Source: Roseiarcus sp963824475 (lineage in GTDB: Bacteria > Pseudomonadota > Alphaproteobacteria > Rhizobiales > Beijerinckiaceae). From it: a stretch of DNA of 64,000 nucleotides. Positions 8,753 to 16,598 of the stretch are shown in pieces. Under the pieces are notes generated by a model. The model saw nothing but the letters and a program-made list of their open reading frames with translations. It searched no databases and had not been told where the DNA came from. Both the position numbers and the translations under genes were made by a program. The DNA lies in NCBI GenBank assembly GCA_963824475.1, contig CAWGPR010000005.1, positions 248,001 to 312,000 on the forward strand, written 5' to 3'. Each line of letters begins with the position of its first letter. Position 1 is the first letter of the stretch.

Positions 8753-9103
8753 GTGGAGACGAAGGTTCTCATCATGCGGCCCGATGAGCCGAACGAAGGG
8801 CGCACGGTCGAGCTGCCGCGCCGGCCGACCTATGATCAGCTCGCCGCGATCGTGCGGCCCTTGCTCGCCGTTGACTGGTTCGAGCACGTCACCGTGCTCG
8901 CCGATTTTAACGGCGGGCTCGCCTTCCGACGCAGCGATATGTTCGTCGACGAGCTGGGTCATCCCAAAAATCTGCCGCGCAACGAGGCTGCGACGATCAT
9001 TTACCGCCGCAACGCCTTGCTCAACCAGGGCGCGCGCGACCCCGAGGCGCTCGACTGGATCGCCGGGCCGGCCGTCCTGTTTGAACGGATCGTCTGGACG
9101 TGA
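8753..9103 (+). CDS. DUF3846-like small phage protein
   Basis: A 116-residue protein read from a GTG at 8753, preceded by a strong GGGGAGG at 8737-8743; the frame is open further upstream, but that part overlaps the previous gene. The pattern of an N-terminal strand with a VLIMRPDEP-like opening, then ADFNGGLAFRR, then NEAATIIYRR, then LDWIAGPAVLF, is reminiscent of the DUF3846 family of small phage/plasmid proteins, whose function is unknown. The family call is tentative. Confidence 0.6.
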   Translation: METKVLIMRPDEPNEGRTVELPRRPTYDQLAAIVRPLLAVDWFEHVTVLADFNGGLAFRRSDMFVDELGHPKNLPRNEAATIIYRRNALLNQGARDPEALDWIAGPAVLFERIVWT

Positions 9104-9116
9104 GGAGGGAAAAGCC

Positions 9117-9338
9117 ATGCGCACGCGCACCGAAAGGATGGAAGCTCGCCGCGACGTGATGCAGGGCGTGAACGATCACGACGTCACCGTCTGCCAGGCG
9201 ATCCTCGAGCTTTGCCGGACGGTCGACGATGCGGCTGAGCGACTCGCCGAGACGAATGACGAAACACGCAAGGCGATCGATCAGCTCAGCGACGATCTCG
9301 GCCGCCATTTGAAACAAGCAACGGCGGCGGTTCGATGA
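9117..9338 (+). CDS. Small helical phage protein, 73 aa
   Basis: The ATG at 9117 follows a good GAGGAGGG ribosome site 13 bp after the previous stop. The protein is entirely helical and charged (RRDVMQGVNDHDVTVCQAIL, then AERLAETNDETRKAIDQLSD), probably a short coiled coil. Its stop overlaps the next ATG (ATGA, 9335-9338). The function is unknown. Confidence 0.6.
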   Translation: MRTRTERMEARRDVMQGVNDHDVTVCQAILELCRTVDDAAERLAETNDETRKAIDQLSDDLGRHLKQATAAVR

Positions 9339-9637
9339 AGACCGAGGCGCGCACTGTTTACGTCGCCCGCGACGGCCGCGACTTCCCAACCGAGGCGCAA
9401 TGCCGGGCGCATGAGCGCGAAACGTGCGGCGCGGCGCTGGTCGGCCTGACGGAAGCGCAAGTCGAGGCGGCGCGCACCTGGGCGGACCCTGAACTGGCCG
9501 AGGCCTTCGAAATGTTCGGATATCAGTTGCGCAAGGCGCGCCAGGGCGCCGGCCAGCTCAAACGCCGCCGCTGGCGGCCGAACGGCCCGGAGACGGCCGA
9601 GGGACCAGCGATCGGCCTGGAGAACGGGCGCGAATGA
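9335..9637 (+). CDS. Small hypothetical phage protein, 100 aa
   Basis: Coupled on both sides by ATGA overlaps (9335-9338 and 9634-9637). The start (TVYVARDGRDFPTEAQCRAH) resembles small proteins with a C-terminal-facing beta hairpin that phages often encode before a recombination nuclease. The basic Arg-rich segment KRRRWRPNG near residue 80 could contact nucleic acid. No family is recognised. Confidence 0.55.
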   Translation: MKTEARTVYVARDGRDFPTEAQCRAHERETCGAALVGLTEAQVEAARTWADPELAEAFEMFGYQLRKARQGAGQLKRRRWRPNGPETAEGPAIGLENGRE

Positions 9638-10620
9638 TCGAGCGACACGCCGTCACCGATCGGGAAAGCTGGCTCGCGCTCCGGCGACAGAACATCAACG
9701 CGTCCGAGATCGGCGTCGTCTGCGGCGCAGGCGGCTATGGCTCGCGCGCCGAACTGTACGCCGAGAAAAAGGGCCTGCGGCCGCCGCTCGAGGACGACGC
9801 GGTGCTGCGGCGCGGGCGATGGGCCGAGGCCGCCATATTCGAGGCGCTTGCCGATCAACGCCCGGAATGGGATGTCCGGCGCGCGCGCGTCTATCTGCGC
9901 GACCCTGACTTGCGGCTCGGCGCCACTCCGGACGGCTTCGCCATGGCGCCGGGTCGCGACGGCTTCGGCATCGTCCAGGGCAAGGTGGTGGCGCGCTGCG
10001 GTGTTCCGGCGCGCCAATGGCTCGAGGATCCGGACGCTTCGATTGCCAAGGGCGCCGCGACGCCGCCGCTCATGCTTCAATTGCAGATTTTGACCGAGGA
10101 AAGGCTGTCCGATTGCGGTTGGGGCGTGTTGGCGGTCATCATCACCGGGGAATTCGATTGGCAATTTCGCCTGTTCGACGTGCCCCGCCACCTCGAGGCC
10201 GAGGCGCGCATCCTCGAGGACGTCGCCGCCTTCTGGCGCGATTGGCTGGACCCCGGCGTGATGCCGCCATTCGACCCGCAGCGCGACGAGGCGCTGGTCA
10301 GAATTCTCTATCCGGCCGACGACGGAACCGAGATCGATCTCTCCGCCGACAATCGCGCTGCCGAATTGGTCGACGACCTGATCGAAAGGCGCGCCGGCCG
10401 CCGCCGTCTCGAAGCCGAAATCGAACCGATCGAGACCGAGCTGCGCGGCAAGCTCGGACCGCACACCTATGGGCTTCTCGGTGACGGCCGCCGCATCGTC
10501 TGCAAAGTCACTCACCGCAAGGCGTACAGCGTCCCCGCCAGCGAATTTCGATCGATCCGAATCGGCAAGGCGGACGCGCAACCAGAGGAACAAAGCGACA
10601 ATGAGCAACACCGACATTGA
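9634..10620 (+). CDS. YqaJ-type viral recombinase exonuclease
   Basis: A 328-residue PD-(D/E)xK nuclease of the YqaJ/lambda-exonuclease kind. RRQNINASEIGVVCGAG is the characteristic opening, RRGRWAEAAIFEAL carries the conserved Glu helix, and LGATPDGFAM supplies the catalytic Asp. The usual E-x-K appears as IVQGKVV, with Gln in place of Glu. LQLQILTEERLSDCGWGVLA completes the fold. The last 100 residues are a helical extension (ERRAGRRRLEAEIEPIETEL). It should resect double-strand ends for phage recombination together with the next gene. The Gln replacement may reduce or change activity. Confidence 0.85.
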   Translation: MIERHAVTDRESWLALRRQNINASEIGVVCGAGGYGSRAELYAEKKGLRPPLEDDAVLRRGRWAEAAIFEALADQRPEWDVRRARVYLRDPDLRLGATPDGFAMAPGRDGFGIVQGKVVARCGVPARQWLEDPDASIAKGAATPPLMLQLQILTEERLSDCGWGVLAVIITGEFDWQFRLFDVPRHLEAEARILEDVAAFWRDWLDPGVMPPFDPQRDEALVRILYPADDGTEIDLSADNRAAELVDDLIERRAGRRRLEAEIEPIETELRGKLGPHTYGLLGDGRRIVCKVTHRKAYSVPASEFRSIRIGKADAQPEEQSDNEQHRH

Positions 10621-11569
10621 CCGCGCCGAGCGCGCCCGCGCCCTCGACGATTTCGCCAACGCCGCCGCCCAGCGCAACCAGCCGCCACCTGCCGGCCATG
10701 CCCTGGTGCGGCCTACAACCGGCATCGCCGAGCGCGTCGTCGGCGCCCAGCCGGTCGCCGTCAATCGCAAGGAGGGCGAAATCTTCGAGAAGCTTCGAAT
10801 GCTGGGCGCCGCCGCCGGGACGGATTGGTTCTATCGCTATCCGGTCAAAAAGAAGGTCAAGAACGAGAAGACGGGCCAGGATGAATGGGTCACCGATTGG
10901 ATCGAAGGGCCCTCGATCAAGCTCGCCAACGACGTCGCCCGCATCTTCGGCAACAACGTCAACGAAGTGCGCGAAATCGACGTTGGCGACGCATGGACGT
11001 TCTACGCCAAATTCACTGACATCGAGACTGGCTTTTCGATGGAGCGCGCCTTCCGGCAGCGCAAGGGCCAAGTGTCGATTAAATCCAAGGACGCCGACCG
11101 CCAGCTCGATATCGCCTATCAAATCGGGCAATCGAAGGCGATCCGAAATTGCATCGTCAACGCGCTGCAAATCTATGCCGACTTCGCCTTCGAAGAGGCG
11201 CGCAATTCGCTGGTCGATAAGATCGGCAAGAAACTTGAGGACTATCGCGCCCGCACGATCGAAGGGATCGCCAAGATTCCGGTCGAGCTTACTCGCGTCG
11301 AACGGGTGATCGGACGGCCGGCCAAAGACTGGCTCGCGCCCGACATTGCCCGAGTTTTGGCGATGATGCGGGCGGTCGCCGATGGAATGGCGACCGCAGA
11401 CGAAAGCTTTCCGCCGATCAGCCCGCCGGCGGCCGCCACGCCGCCGGCAGCGGCCAAACTCGACGAATTCGCCCAGACTTCTGATTCCGGCGCGCCAGAG
11501 CGTCGCGCGCCGGGTGAAGCCGTGGAGGGCGCCATTGCCCCCCAGCCCTCCGCGGCCAAGCTACTTTGA
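10601..11569 (+). CDS. Probable phage recombination partner (annealing-type protein)
   Basis: The ATG at 10601 overlaps the YqaJ gene by 20 bp; the frame is open upstream but inside that gene. The 322-residue protein has a recognisable phage core (FEKLRMLGAAAGTDWFYRYP, then GPSIKLANDVARIFGN, then KDADRQLDIAYQIGQSKAIR), a linker and a Pro/Ala-rich tail. I do not know a firm family name. YqaJ nucleases are nearly always paired with a single-strand annealing protein (RecT/Erf/Bet type), and this gene occupies that position. The role is inferred from context; the gene itself is certain. Confidence 0.7.
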   Translation: MSNTDIDRAERARALDDFANAAAQRNQPPPAGHALVRPTTGIAERVVGAQPVAVNRKEGEIFEKLRMLGAAAGTDWFYRYPVKKKVKNEKTGQDEWVTDWIEGPSIKLANDVARIFGNNVNEVREIDVGDAWTFYAKFTDIETGFSMERAFRQRKGQVSIKSKDADRQLDIAYQIGQSKAIRNCIVNALQIYADFAFEEARNSLVDKIGKKLEDYRARTIEGIAKIPVELTRVERVIGRPAKDWLAPDIARVLAMMRAVADGMATADESFPPISPPAAATPPAAAKLDEFAQTSDSGAPERRAPGEAVEGAIAPQPSAAKLL

Positions 11570-11728
11570 AGGGAGATGCCCAAAGGCGCCGGCGCCGGCG
11601 GCGGACCATTCCGATTCCAGCGTGACCCTTCCTCGCGCCGGATGAAGCCGCAGAGGGGCGAGTTACAGCCCCCTAGTCCTCGTCCCTCTGCGGTCAAATT
11701 TGACAGGGACTACAATCGGGCATACACA

Positions 11729-12229
11729 ATGCGCGAGCGTATCACCATCGAAGAGGCTCGGCCGTTGATCGGCCTGCCGATCCGGACTCTGCAAGCGATG
11801 GCCGCCAAGGGCGAAATCCCCGGCGCGGCCAAGATGCGTCGGCGGTGGACGTTCGATCGATCCAAGCTCGAAGGCTGGATCGCGCATAAGGAGACGGAGG
11901 CATGGCAAAACGCGCAAAAGCGCCGCCCGGCTGCTACTGGCGAGGGCTTACCCTCTGGGGGCAAGTTATGGTCAACCGGCGGCGCCACGCCTGGTCGCTT
12001 GACACTAACGATCCAGCGATTGCAAGAAAACGTCAGGAAGCGGGCAAAGCTCGCCTCCTCGCCGACGTCAAGCACGGCGACGCCGTCCGATCGCTTGAGG
12101 AGGCGGTCGTCGCGTGGGAAGAGTCCCTCGCCCGACAAGTCAGAGACGGCGCGCTCGGGCAAAATACCGAAACTCGCTATTTATGTTCAATCCGACAGCT
12201 CGCCCCCTACCTCGACGGGAAAGCGCTGA
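11729..12229 (+). CDS. Excisionase-like MerR/AlpA-type HTH protein, overlapping integrase
   Basis: The first 55 residues are a clear excisionase-type winged helix (ITIEEARPLIGLPIRTLQAM, then GEIPGAAKMRRRWTFDRSKL, then WIAHKE). Beyond residue 60 the sequence becomes Ser/Pro/Arg-rich and runs antiphase through the first 330 bp of the integrase gene, so the C-terminal part looks like non-selected coding. Either the gene really reads through, or the functional product ends earlier by frameshifting into the integrase frame. Excisionase next to integrase is the standard layout of an integrated element. Confidence 0.65.
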   Translation: MRERITIEEARPLIGLPIRTLQAMAAKGEIPGAAKMRRRWTFDRSKLEGWIAHKETEAWQNAQKRRPAATGEGLPSGGKLWSTGGATPGRLTLTIQRLQENVRKRAKLASSPTSSTATPSDRLRRRSSRGKSPSPDKSETARSGKIPKLAIYVQSDSSPPTSTGKR

Positions 12230-12990
12230 GCGAAATCGACTTGCGTTTGCTCACCCGCATCGTCGAGGCGCGCGAGAGCGAAGTGACCAACGCGACGATC
12301 AAGCGCGATCTGGTCGCGCTGTCGAGTTTGATGAATTTCGCCCTCGATAAAGGATGGGTCGACTCCAATCCGGTCCTCGTCAAGCTCGCGCGGGTCAAGG
12401 AAGCCAAACATAAAATCGTGCTGCCGGGCCGAGAGGACATCGACCTCGCGCTCGGTCGCGCGCCCGGCATGTTGGGCGAGCTGGCGCGGGTGGCGATGGC
12501 GACCGGCGCGCGGCTTGACGAACTGGTCACCGCCAAGCGCGATCAAATCGACCATGCGCGCCAGCAGCTCGTCATCGTTGGCAAGGGCGCCAAGCGGCGG
12601 GTGGTCGATCTGAGGGTGATGAACGCCTATGGGCTGATCGCCGCCCTGCCCGCTTACGTCGGCAGCCCGTATCTGTTCTGGCACGGCAAGGGCGAGCCCT
12701 ATCACAATGTGTCGAGTAATTTCGCCAACAACGTCACCAACGCGACGGCGGAATGGGCGAAGGCGAACGGCGTCACGTTCCGCCGCTTCAAGTTTCACGC
12801 CCTGCGCCACTGGCACGCGGTCGAATTTCTCAAGGCCGGCTGGGGCTCGATCTATGATCTCAAGCAGCGGCTCGGCCACGCCAGCCTGACCACCACGGAA
12901 ATCTATCTCTCGGGCGAGTTCCTGACCGAGGAGGAGATCGTTCAGGCCAAATACGGCGCGGCGCGCCAGCCGATCCGTGAGGTCGGGTGA
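11902..12990 (+). CDS. Tyrosine recombinase/integrase
   Basis: A 362-residue phage-type integrase. There is an N-terminal arm-binding part (PPGCYWRGLTLWGQ), a SAM-like core-binding domain (about 60-165) and a catalytic domain: Arg in ATGARLDEL, HALRHWHAVEF for His-x-x-Arg, RLGHASLTTTEIYLS with the second His and the nucleophilic Tyr. All key residues are present. It lies at the right end of the element, about 0.65 kb from a tRNA-Ser fragment, which is probably its target. It begins inside the excisionase-like frame. Confidence 0.92.
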   Translation: MAKRAKAPPGCYWRGLTLWGQVMVNRRRHAWSLDTNDPAIARKRQEAGKARLLADVKHGDAVRSLEEAVVAWEESLARQVRDGALGQNTETRYLCSIRQLAPYLDGKALSEIDLRLLTRIVEARESEVTNATIKRDLVALSSLMNFALDKGWVDSNPVLVKLARVKEAKHKIVLPGREDIDLALGRAPGMLGELARVAMATGARLDELVTAKRDQIDHARQQLVIVGKGAKRRVVDLRVMNAYGLIAALPAYVGSPYLFWHGKGEPYHNVSSNFANNVTNATAEWAKANGVTFRRFKFHALRHWHAVEFLKAGWGSIYDLKQRLGHASLTTTEIYLSGEFLTEEEIVQAKYGAARQPIREVG

Positions 12991-13217
12991 TGGCCGAAGT
13001 TCCCGAAAACGTTGATCTGCAATGGATCGGCCGCCAAATTGTCGCGCTGCGCGACGACAGCCGCGCCATGCGCGCCGACATGGACATGGTGATTAGAATG
13101 GTCACCCGGCTCGATCACACGGTCGACGCCTTGCGCGAGGATATGCGCACGATTTGGTTGAGCCAAGGCGACTTGCGCCGCCGCGTCGAGGCTTTGGAGG
13201 AGGCGCGCCGATCATGA
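12990..13217 (+). CDS. Small coiled-coil protein after integrase
   Basis: The ATG at 12990 overlaps the integrase stop (TGATG). The 75-residue protein is helical, with a heptad-like stretch (MDMVIRMVTRLDHTVDALRE). Short coiled proteins of this kind follow integrase genes in many alphaproteobacterial elements; the function is unknown. It overlaps the next ATG by 4 bp. Confidence 0.6.
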   Translation: MAEVPENVDLQWIGRQIVALRDDSRAMRADMDMVIRMVTRLDHTVDALREDMRTIWLSQGDLRRRVEALEEARRS

Positions 13218-13561
13218 CCGCGCCCCGCCCCAAACCCCCGCTCGGCTGCTATTGGCGCGGCAATGTGCTGTGGGCCTCCGCCAAGGTCAGGGGCAAGCGC
13301 TACGCCTGGACCTTGCGCACCAGCGACCCGGTGATCGCGACCGAGCGGCGGGACGCGCGGCTCGCGGGGCTGCGCGACCCGGCCGGCGCCGAGGACGCCA
13401 AGCGGCGCATCAAGGCGGGCGCCGCATTGACGAAAAATCAGATCGCCTTCGTGGTGGCGGCGATCGATCTGGCGCTCAAGCGCCGGGTGACGACACCGGG
13501 GAGAAGTGACGACAAATTTGACGACAAGCGGCCGGCGCGGGCGCGTCAGGACGCGATGTAA
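13214..13561 (+). CDS. Stand-alone integrase arm-domain paralogue
   Basis: A 115-residue protein from the ATG at 13214 (ATGA overlap with the upstream gene). Its first 50 residues match the N-terminus of the neighbouring integrase: PPLGCYWRGNVLWASAKVRG against PPGCYWRGLTLWGQVMVNRR, then AWTLRTSDPVIATERRDA against AWSLDTNDPAIARKRQEA. No catalytic domain follows. It may bind the integrase arm sites as a directionality or competitor factor, or be a remnant of a second integrase. The similarity is seen directly; the role is inferred. Confidence 0.65.
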   Translation: MTAPRPKPPLGCYWRGNVLWASAKVRGKRYAWTLRTSDPVIATERRDARLAGLRDPAGAEDAKRRIKAGAALTKNQIAFVVAAIDLALKRRVTTPGRSDDKFDDKRPARARQDAM

Positions 13562-13613
13562 ACGATTGAGGGAAAAGATGAAAACCGTGTTTGGCGAGAA
13601 AAGGCGCGAAAGT

Positions 13614-13653
13614 TTTAGCAAACCGCCGCCTTCAGCCTCTCGGCCACGTCTCC
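13614..13653 (-). tRNA. tRNA-Ser(GCT) 5' half, truncated; candidate attachment site
   Basis: On the minus strand the sequence from 13653 gives a typical tRNA-Ser acceptor and D-arm (GGAGACGTGGCCGAGAGGC) and continues to an anticodon loop with GCT at 13619-13617. After the loop the descending stem does not pair and the variable arm, T-arm and acceptor 3' strand are missing. The break lies on the integrase side, as expected if an element recombined at the anticodon loop. It cannot make a functional tRNA. Confidence 0.7.
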
Positions 13654-13893
13654 CGAGCGCAATGCGCGCCGCGACATATGCCCGACGCATGCCCCCATTG
13701 CAAGCGCAGCCGGTCGAGCTTAGCGAGATGTTCGCCGAAACGATCGCCGCCCGCGGCGACATCACAAGGCCGACAACCGGCCCCAGGCCGGGCACCTGCC
13801 AGAGAGCGGCTTTTGCCGCGCGCTCACGCAGCAAACATGGGACGCCGTAGCCCGTGTCGTACAGACCAGCCCCACCGGTACGAGGAATAGTTT
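13654..13893. other. Former tRNA-Ser upstream region
   Basis: No gene is seen between the tRNA-Ser fragment and the IS5-type element. On the minus strand this is DNA upstream of the tRNA gene and should contain its promoter. Confidence 0.4.
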
Positions 13894-15462
13894 GTCGCCC
13901 GTGAAGATTGCCGCGTCACCTTGATTTCCGGGCGTCAGCGGCGGATCGGAAGTGTTCGCGTTTGCCGGAATTGGCGGTTCGGAGGGCGGTTATCTTGCGA
14001 ATTGCGCGATGCGTTTGGTCGTGATTCCCTCGCTTTCGTCGTGGGCGAGGAGGCGATTCGATGCGGCCGAAGGAGCGGCGGGAGAGCGGGCAGAACGATC
14101 TGTTCCGGGCCCGGCTCGACCAGATCGTCGACATGGGCCACCCGCTGGCGAAGCTGGCCCGCGCGGTCGACTGGCGCTTCCTCGAGGATCAGTTCGGGGC
14201 GATGTATTCTGACAAGGCCGGCCATCCGCCGCTGGCGACCCGGCTGATGGCGGGGTTGGCGATCCTCAAGTCGATGCACGATCTGTCGGATGAGGATCTC
14301 TGCGCCCGCTGGGTCGAGAACCCCTACTTCCAGCTATTCTGCGGCGAGGAATTCTTCCGGCACAAGACGCCGTTCGACCGCTCGTCCCTGACGCGCTGGC
14401 GCCAGCGGATGGGCGAGGAGAAACTCGTGGCGCTGATCCAGGAGAGTCTCGCGACCGCGACCCGCACTGGCGCGGCAAAACTCTCGGACTTTTCCCGCAT
14501 CGTCGTCGACACGACCGTGCAGCCGAAGGCGGTGGCGTTTCCGACCGACGCAAAACTCATGCACCGGGCGCGCGAGCGGCTGGTCAGGCTGGCCCGGAAG
14601 ACTGGCGTGTCGCTGCGCCAGTCCTATGAGCGGGTGGGAAAGCACGCGCTGATCGCCCATCAACGCTACGCGCACGCCAAGCAGTTCAGGCGCGCCAACC
14701 GGGCGCTGAGATCAATCCGGACCTATCTTGGCCGGGTCTGCCGCGATCTCGTCCGCAAGACCGGCGACGACGCTGAACTGCGGGCGATCCTCGCCCAACC
14801 GCTGTCGCTGGCCTTCGCCGTGCGCGATCAGCGCCAGCACCAGCGCGGGAGGAAGATCTATTCCCTGCACGCGCCCGAGGTCGAATGCATCGGCAAGGGC
14901 AAGGCGCACCGGCCCTACGAATTTGGCGTCAAGGTCTCGCTCGCCACGACCCTGCATCGCTCAAAGGGCGGCCAGTTCATCGCCCATGTGAAGGCGATGC
15001 CGGGCAATCCATACGACGGCCATACGCTCAAGACCGTCCTGCCCGAGATCGAAGCGCAGATCGGCGCGCCCCTGACCCGCGTCGTCGCCGACCGCGGTTA
15101 TCGCGGCCATAACGCCCCGCCCGACATGCGGTTCAAGGTCTATATCTCTGGCCAGAGGCGCGGCGTCACCGACGCCATCAGGCGCGAACTCCGCCGGCGC
15201 TCGGCCGTCGAGCCCGTCATCGGCCACGCCAAGGCCGAACACCGCATGGCCCGAAACTTTCTCAAAGGCGCCCACGGCGACGCCGCCAACGCGGTCCTCG
15301 CCGCCGCCGGATACAACTTCCGAAGGCTCATCGCCTGGCTCGCCGCCATTTGGCGCGTCTTCATTGCCGCAATCCTCGCGGCCGCCGAGCCCCTAACCAT
15401 CGCCCAGCCTGCCTGCCCCAGCGCCCAGCCCAAAACATCAAACCGCGTTCTTCACGGTCGAC
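13894..15462. mobile_element. IS5-family insertion sequence
   Basis: The element contains one DDE transposase. Candidate inverted ends are GTCGCCCGTGAAGA at 13894-13907 and, on the other strand, GTCGACCGTGAAGA at 15449-15462 (13 of 14 match). True ends may extend a few bases outward. I could not identify a target duplication. The right end lies upstream of the transposase stop. Confidence 0.7.
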
Positions 15463-15698
15463 TAGTTTCCGTTCGTTGTGGAGCGACCACAATAGTCGAG
15501 ACCGATGCGGTTCGACACTGCGCGCGCGCCGCACATTCTTCCCACACGCCACCGGTGTCTCACCGGGCCTCACCGAGCCAAAGGTCAGCCGGCTCGCCAC
15601 AACAAAAACGTGCCTCCACGCGCTCGCATGGCAAGCCGACCGCCCAGCGAGCACGAAGACAAGCGCCTCGCTTCGAACTCCAAGCACGAACAGGCTGA
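14061..15698 (+). CDS. IS5-family DDE transposase with C-terminal read-through
   Basis: A 545-residue transposase of the common alphaproteobacterial IS5 type: DUF772-like N-terminus (HPPLATRLMAGLAILKSMHD), DDE residues in IVVDTTVQPKA, VVADRGYRGHNAP and RRSAVEPVIGHAK. Relatives are about 440-470 residues long. Here the frame passes the right inverted repeat and adds roughly 77 residues from flanking DNA, rich in His/Ser/Arg and without conserved features. The catalytic core is complete, so the enzyme may still work. Confidence 0.85.
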   Translation: MRPKERRESGQNDLFRARLDQIVDMGHPLAKLARAVDWRFLEDQFGAMYSDKAGHPPLATRLMAGLAILKSMHDLSDEDLCARWVENPYFQLFCGEEFFRHKTPFDRSSLTRWRQRMGEEKLVALIQESLATATRTGAAKLSDFSRIVVDTTVQPKAVAFPTDAKLMHRARERLVRLARKTGVSLRQSYERVGKHALIAHQRYAHAKQFRRANRALRSIRTYLGRVCRDLVRKTGDDAELRAILAQPLSLAFAVRDQRQHQRGRKIYSLHAPEVECIGKGKAHRPYEFGVKVSLATTLHRSKGGQFIAHVKAMPGNPYDGHTLKTVLPEIEAQIGAPLTRVVADRGYRGHNAPPDMRFKVYISGQRRGVTDAIRRELRRRSAVEPVIGHAKAEHRMARNFLKGAHGDAANAVLAAAGYNFRRLIAWLAAIWRVFIAAILAAAEPLTIAQPACPSAQPKTSNRVLHGRLVSVRCGATTIVETDAVRHCARAAHSSHTPPVSHRASPSQRSAGSPQQKRASTRSHGKPTAQRARRQAPRFELQARTG

Positions 15699-15763
15699 TC
15701 AGGCGAGGCCGAACCGCCAGCAACCGCGCCTGATCAGCCGATACGCCGCAACGCGCAAGCCGG

Positions 15764-16042
15764 TCAGGCGGCTGGCGGCGGCTCCGACGATCCGGAGGTT
15801 GGCATTGGCGTGGCTTTCTTTCGCTTGGCCGGCGCGCGTTTCGCAGCCGACTTCTTCGCGGCGCCCTTCTTGCCCGCGGATTTTTTCGCCGTCGTCCTTC
15901 TGGCGGAGGTCTTCTTCGCGGACGCTTTCTTCACCGCGCCTTTGCGCGTCGCCTTCTTGGCGACCACCTTGCGGGCGGATTTCTTGGCGGGCTTCTTGGC
16001 GGCGGACTTCTTCGCCGTCTTCTTGGTAGCAGCTTTCGGCAT
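15764..16042 (-). CDS. Histone H1-like Lys/Ala-rich protein
   Basis: A 92-residue, extremely basic protein made of KKTAKK/AKKSA-type repeats from the start (MPKAATKKTAKKSAAKK) to near the end, where a short Ser/Pro tail (SGSSEPPPAA) follows. It resembles the C-terminal domain of histone H1 and AlgP/Hc1-like bacterial proteins, which bind and compact DNA without a fixed fold. The function is inferred from composition only. Confidence 0.75.
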   Translation of the reverse strand: MPKAATKKTAKKSAAKKPAKKSARKVVAKKATRKGAVKKASAKKTSARRTTAKKSAGKKGAAKKSAAKRAPAKRKKATPMPTSGSSEPPPAA

Positions 16043-16598
16043 GTATCACGTCCCTCTCAATCATCTGCTCGCAGCGCAAATTTCGCGCCATGCAGATGCG
16101 TCGACGAAGGTACATTCGTTTTGATTTCGCGCAAGCGTTGCACACGCGCGCAACGAGCGCCGAACGGCGTGACTATCGAATTATCGCGCGCGCTCGGGCG
16201 TCTGACCTTTCATTGACGAGAGCGTGAGCACGCGGCGTTGGACTCTGGCGCAATGCCGCGCAGCGTTCGGCGCCAAGCATCTGCATAGCAGTCGACATAA
16301 GTTCGTGCGATTCCCGCTTTGCCCATATATTCTAGGCGTCTCCAAGGAGCTTGGCTTATGGCTCAATCGTAATTCATCGCGCTGTTAGAACCGATCTCAG
16401 GCCCGCAAGAAAGCGCGAGAAGCACAGTCATTGGCCACGGCGAGCGTATCAAATCGAAACGACGCGCATGCTCATCGCAATCGAATTTTTCTTGGTCGTC
16501 ATCATCGGATTTTTGTCGGCGAGACATTGCAATCACCGGCTTTCCCGCTCGAAACACGTCGAGAATCAACTGATTCGCCGTTCGATTCGACTCAAGCG
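16043..16598. other. Region between H1-like gene and gatB
   Basis: I see no secure gene here. A possible small plus-strand frame begins at ATG 16468 with a hydrophobic start (MLIAIEFFLVVIIGFLSARH), but it runs into the 3' end of gatB on the other strand. The part next to 16042 should hold the H1-like gene promoter. Confidence 0.35.

Noticed and set aside
7891..8805. 304-codon minus-strand frame
   Set aside because: Antisense of the first genes of the recombination operon; composition is Arg/Gly/Ala-rich without motifs.
9523..10770. 415-codon minus-strand frame
   Set aside because: Antisense of the YqaJ gene.
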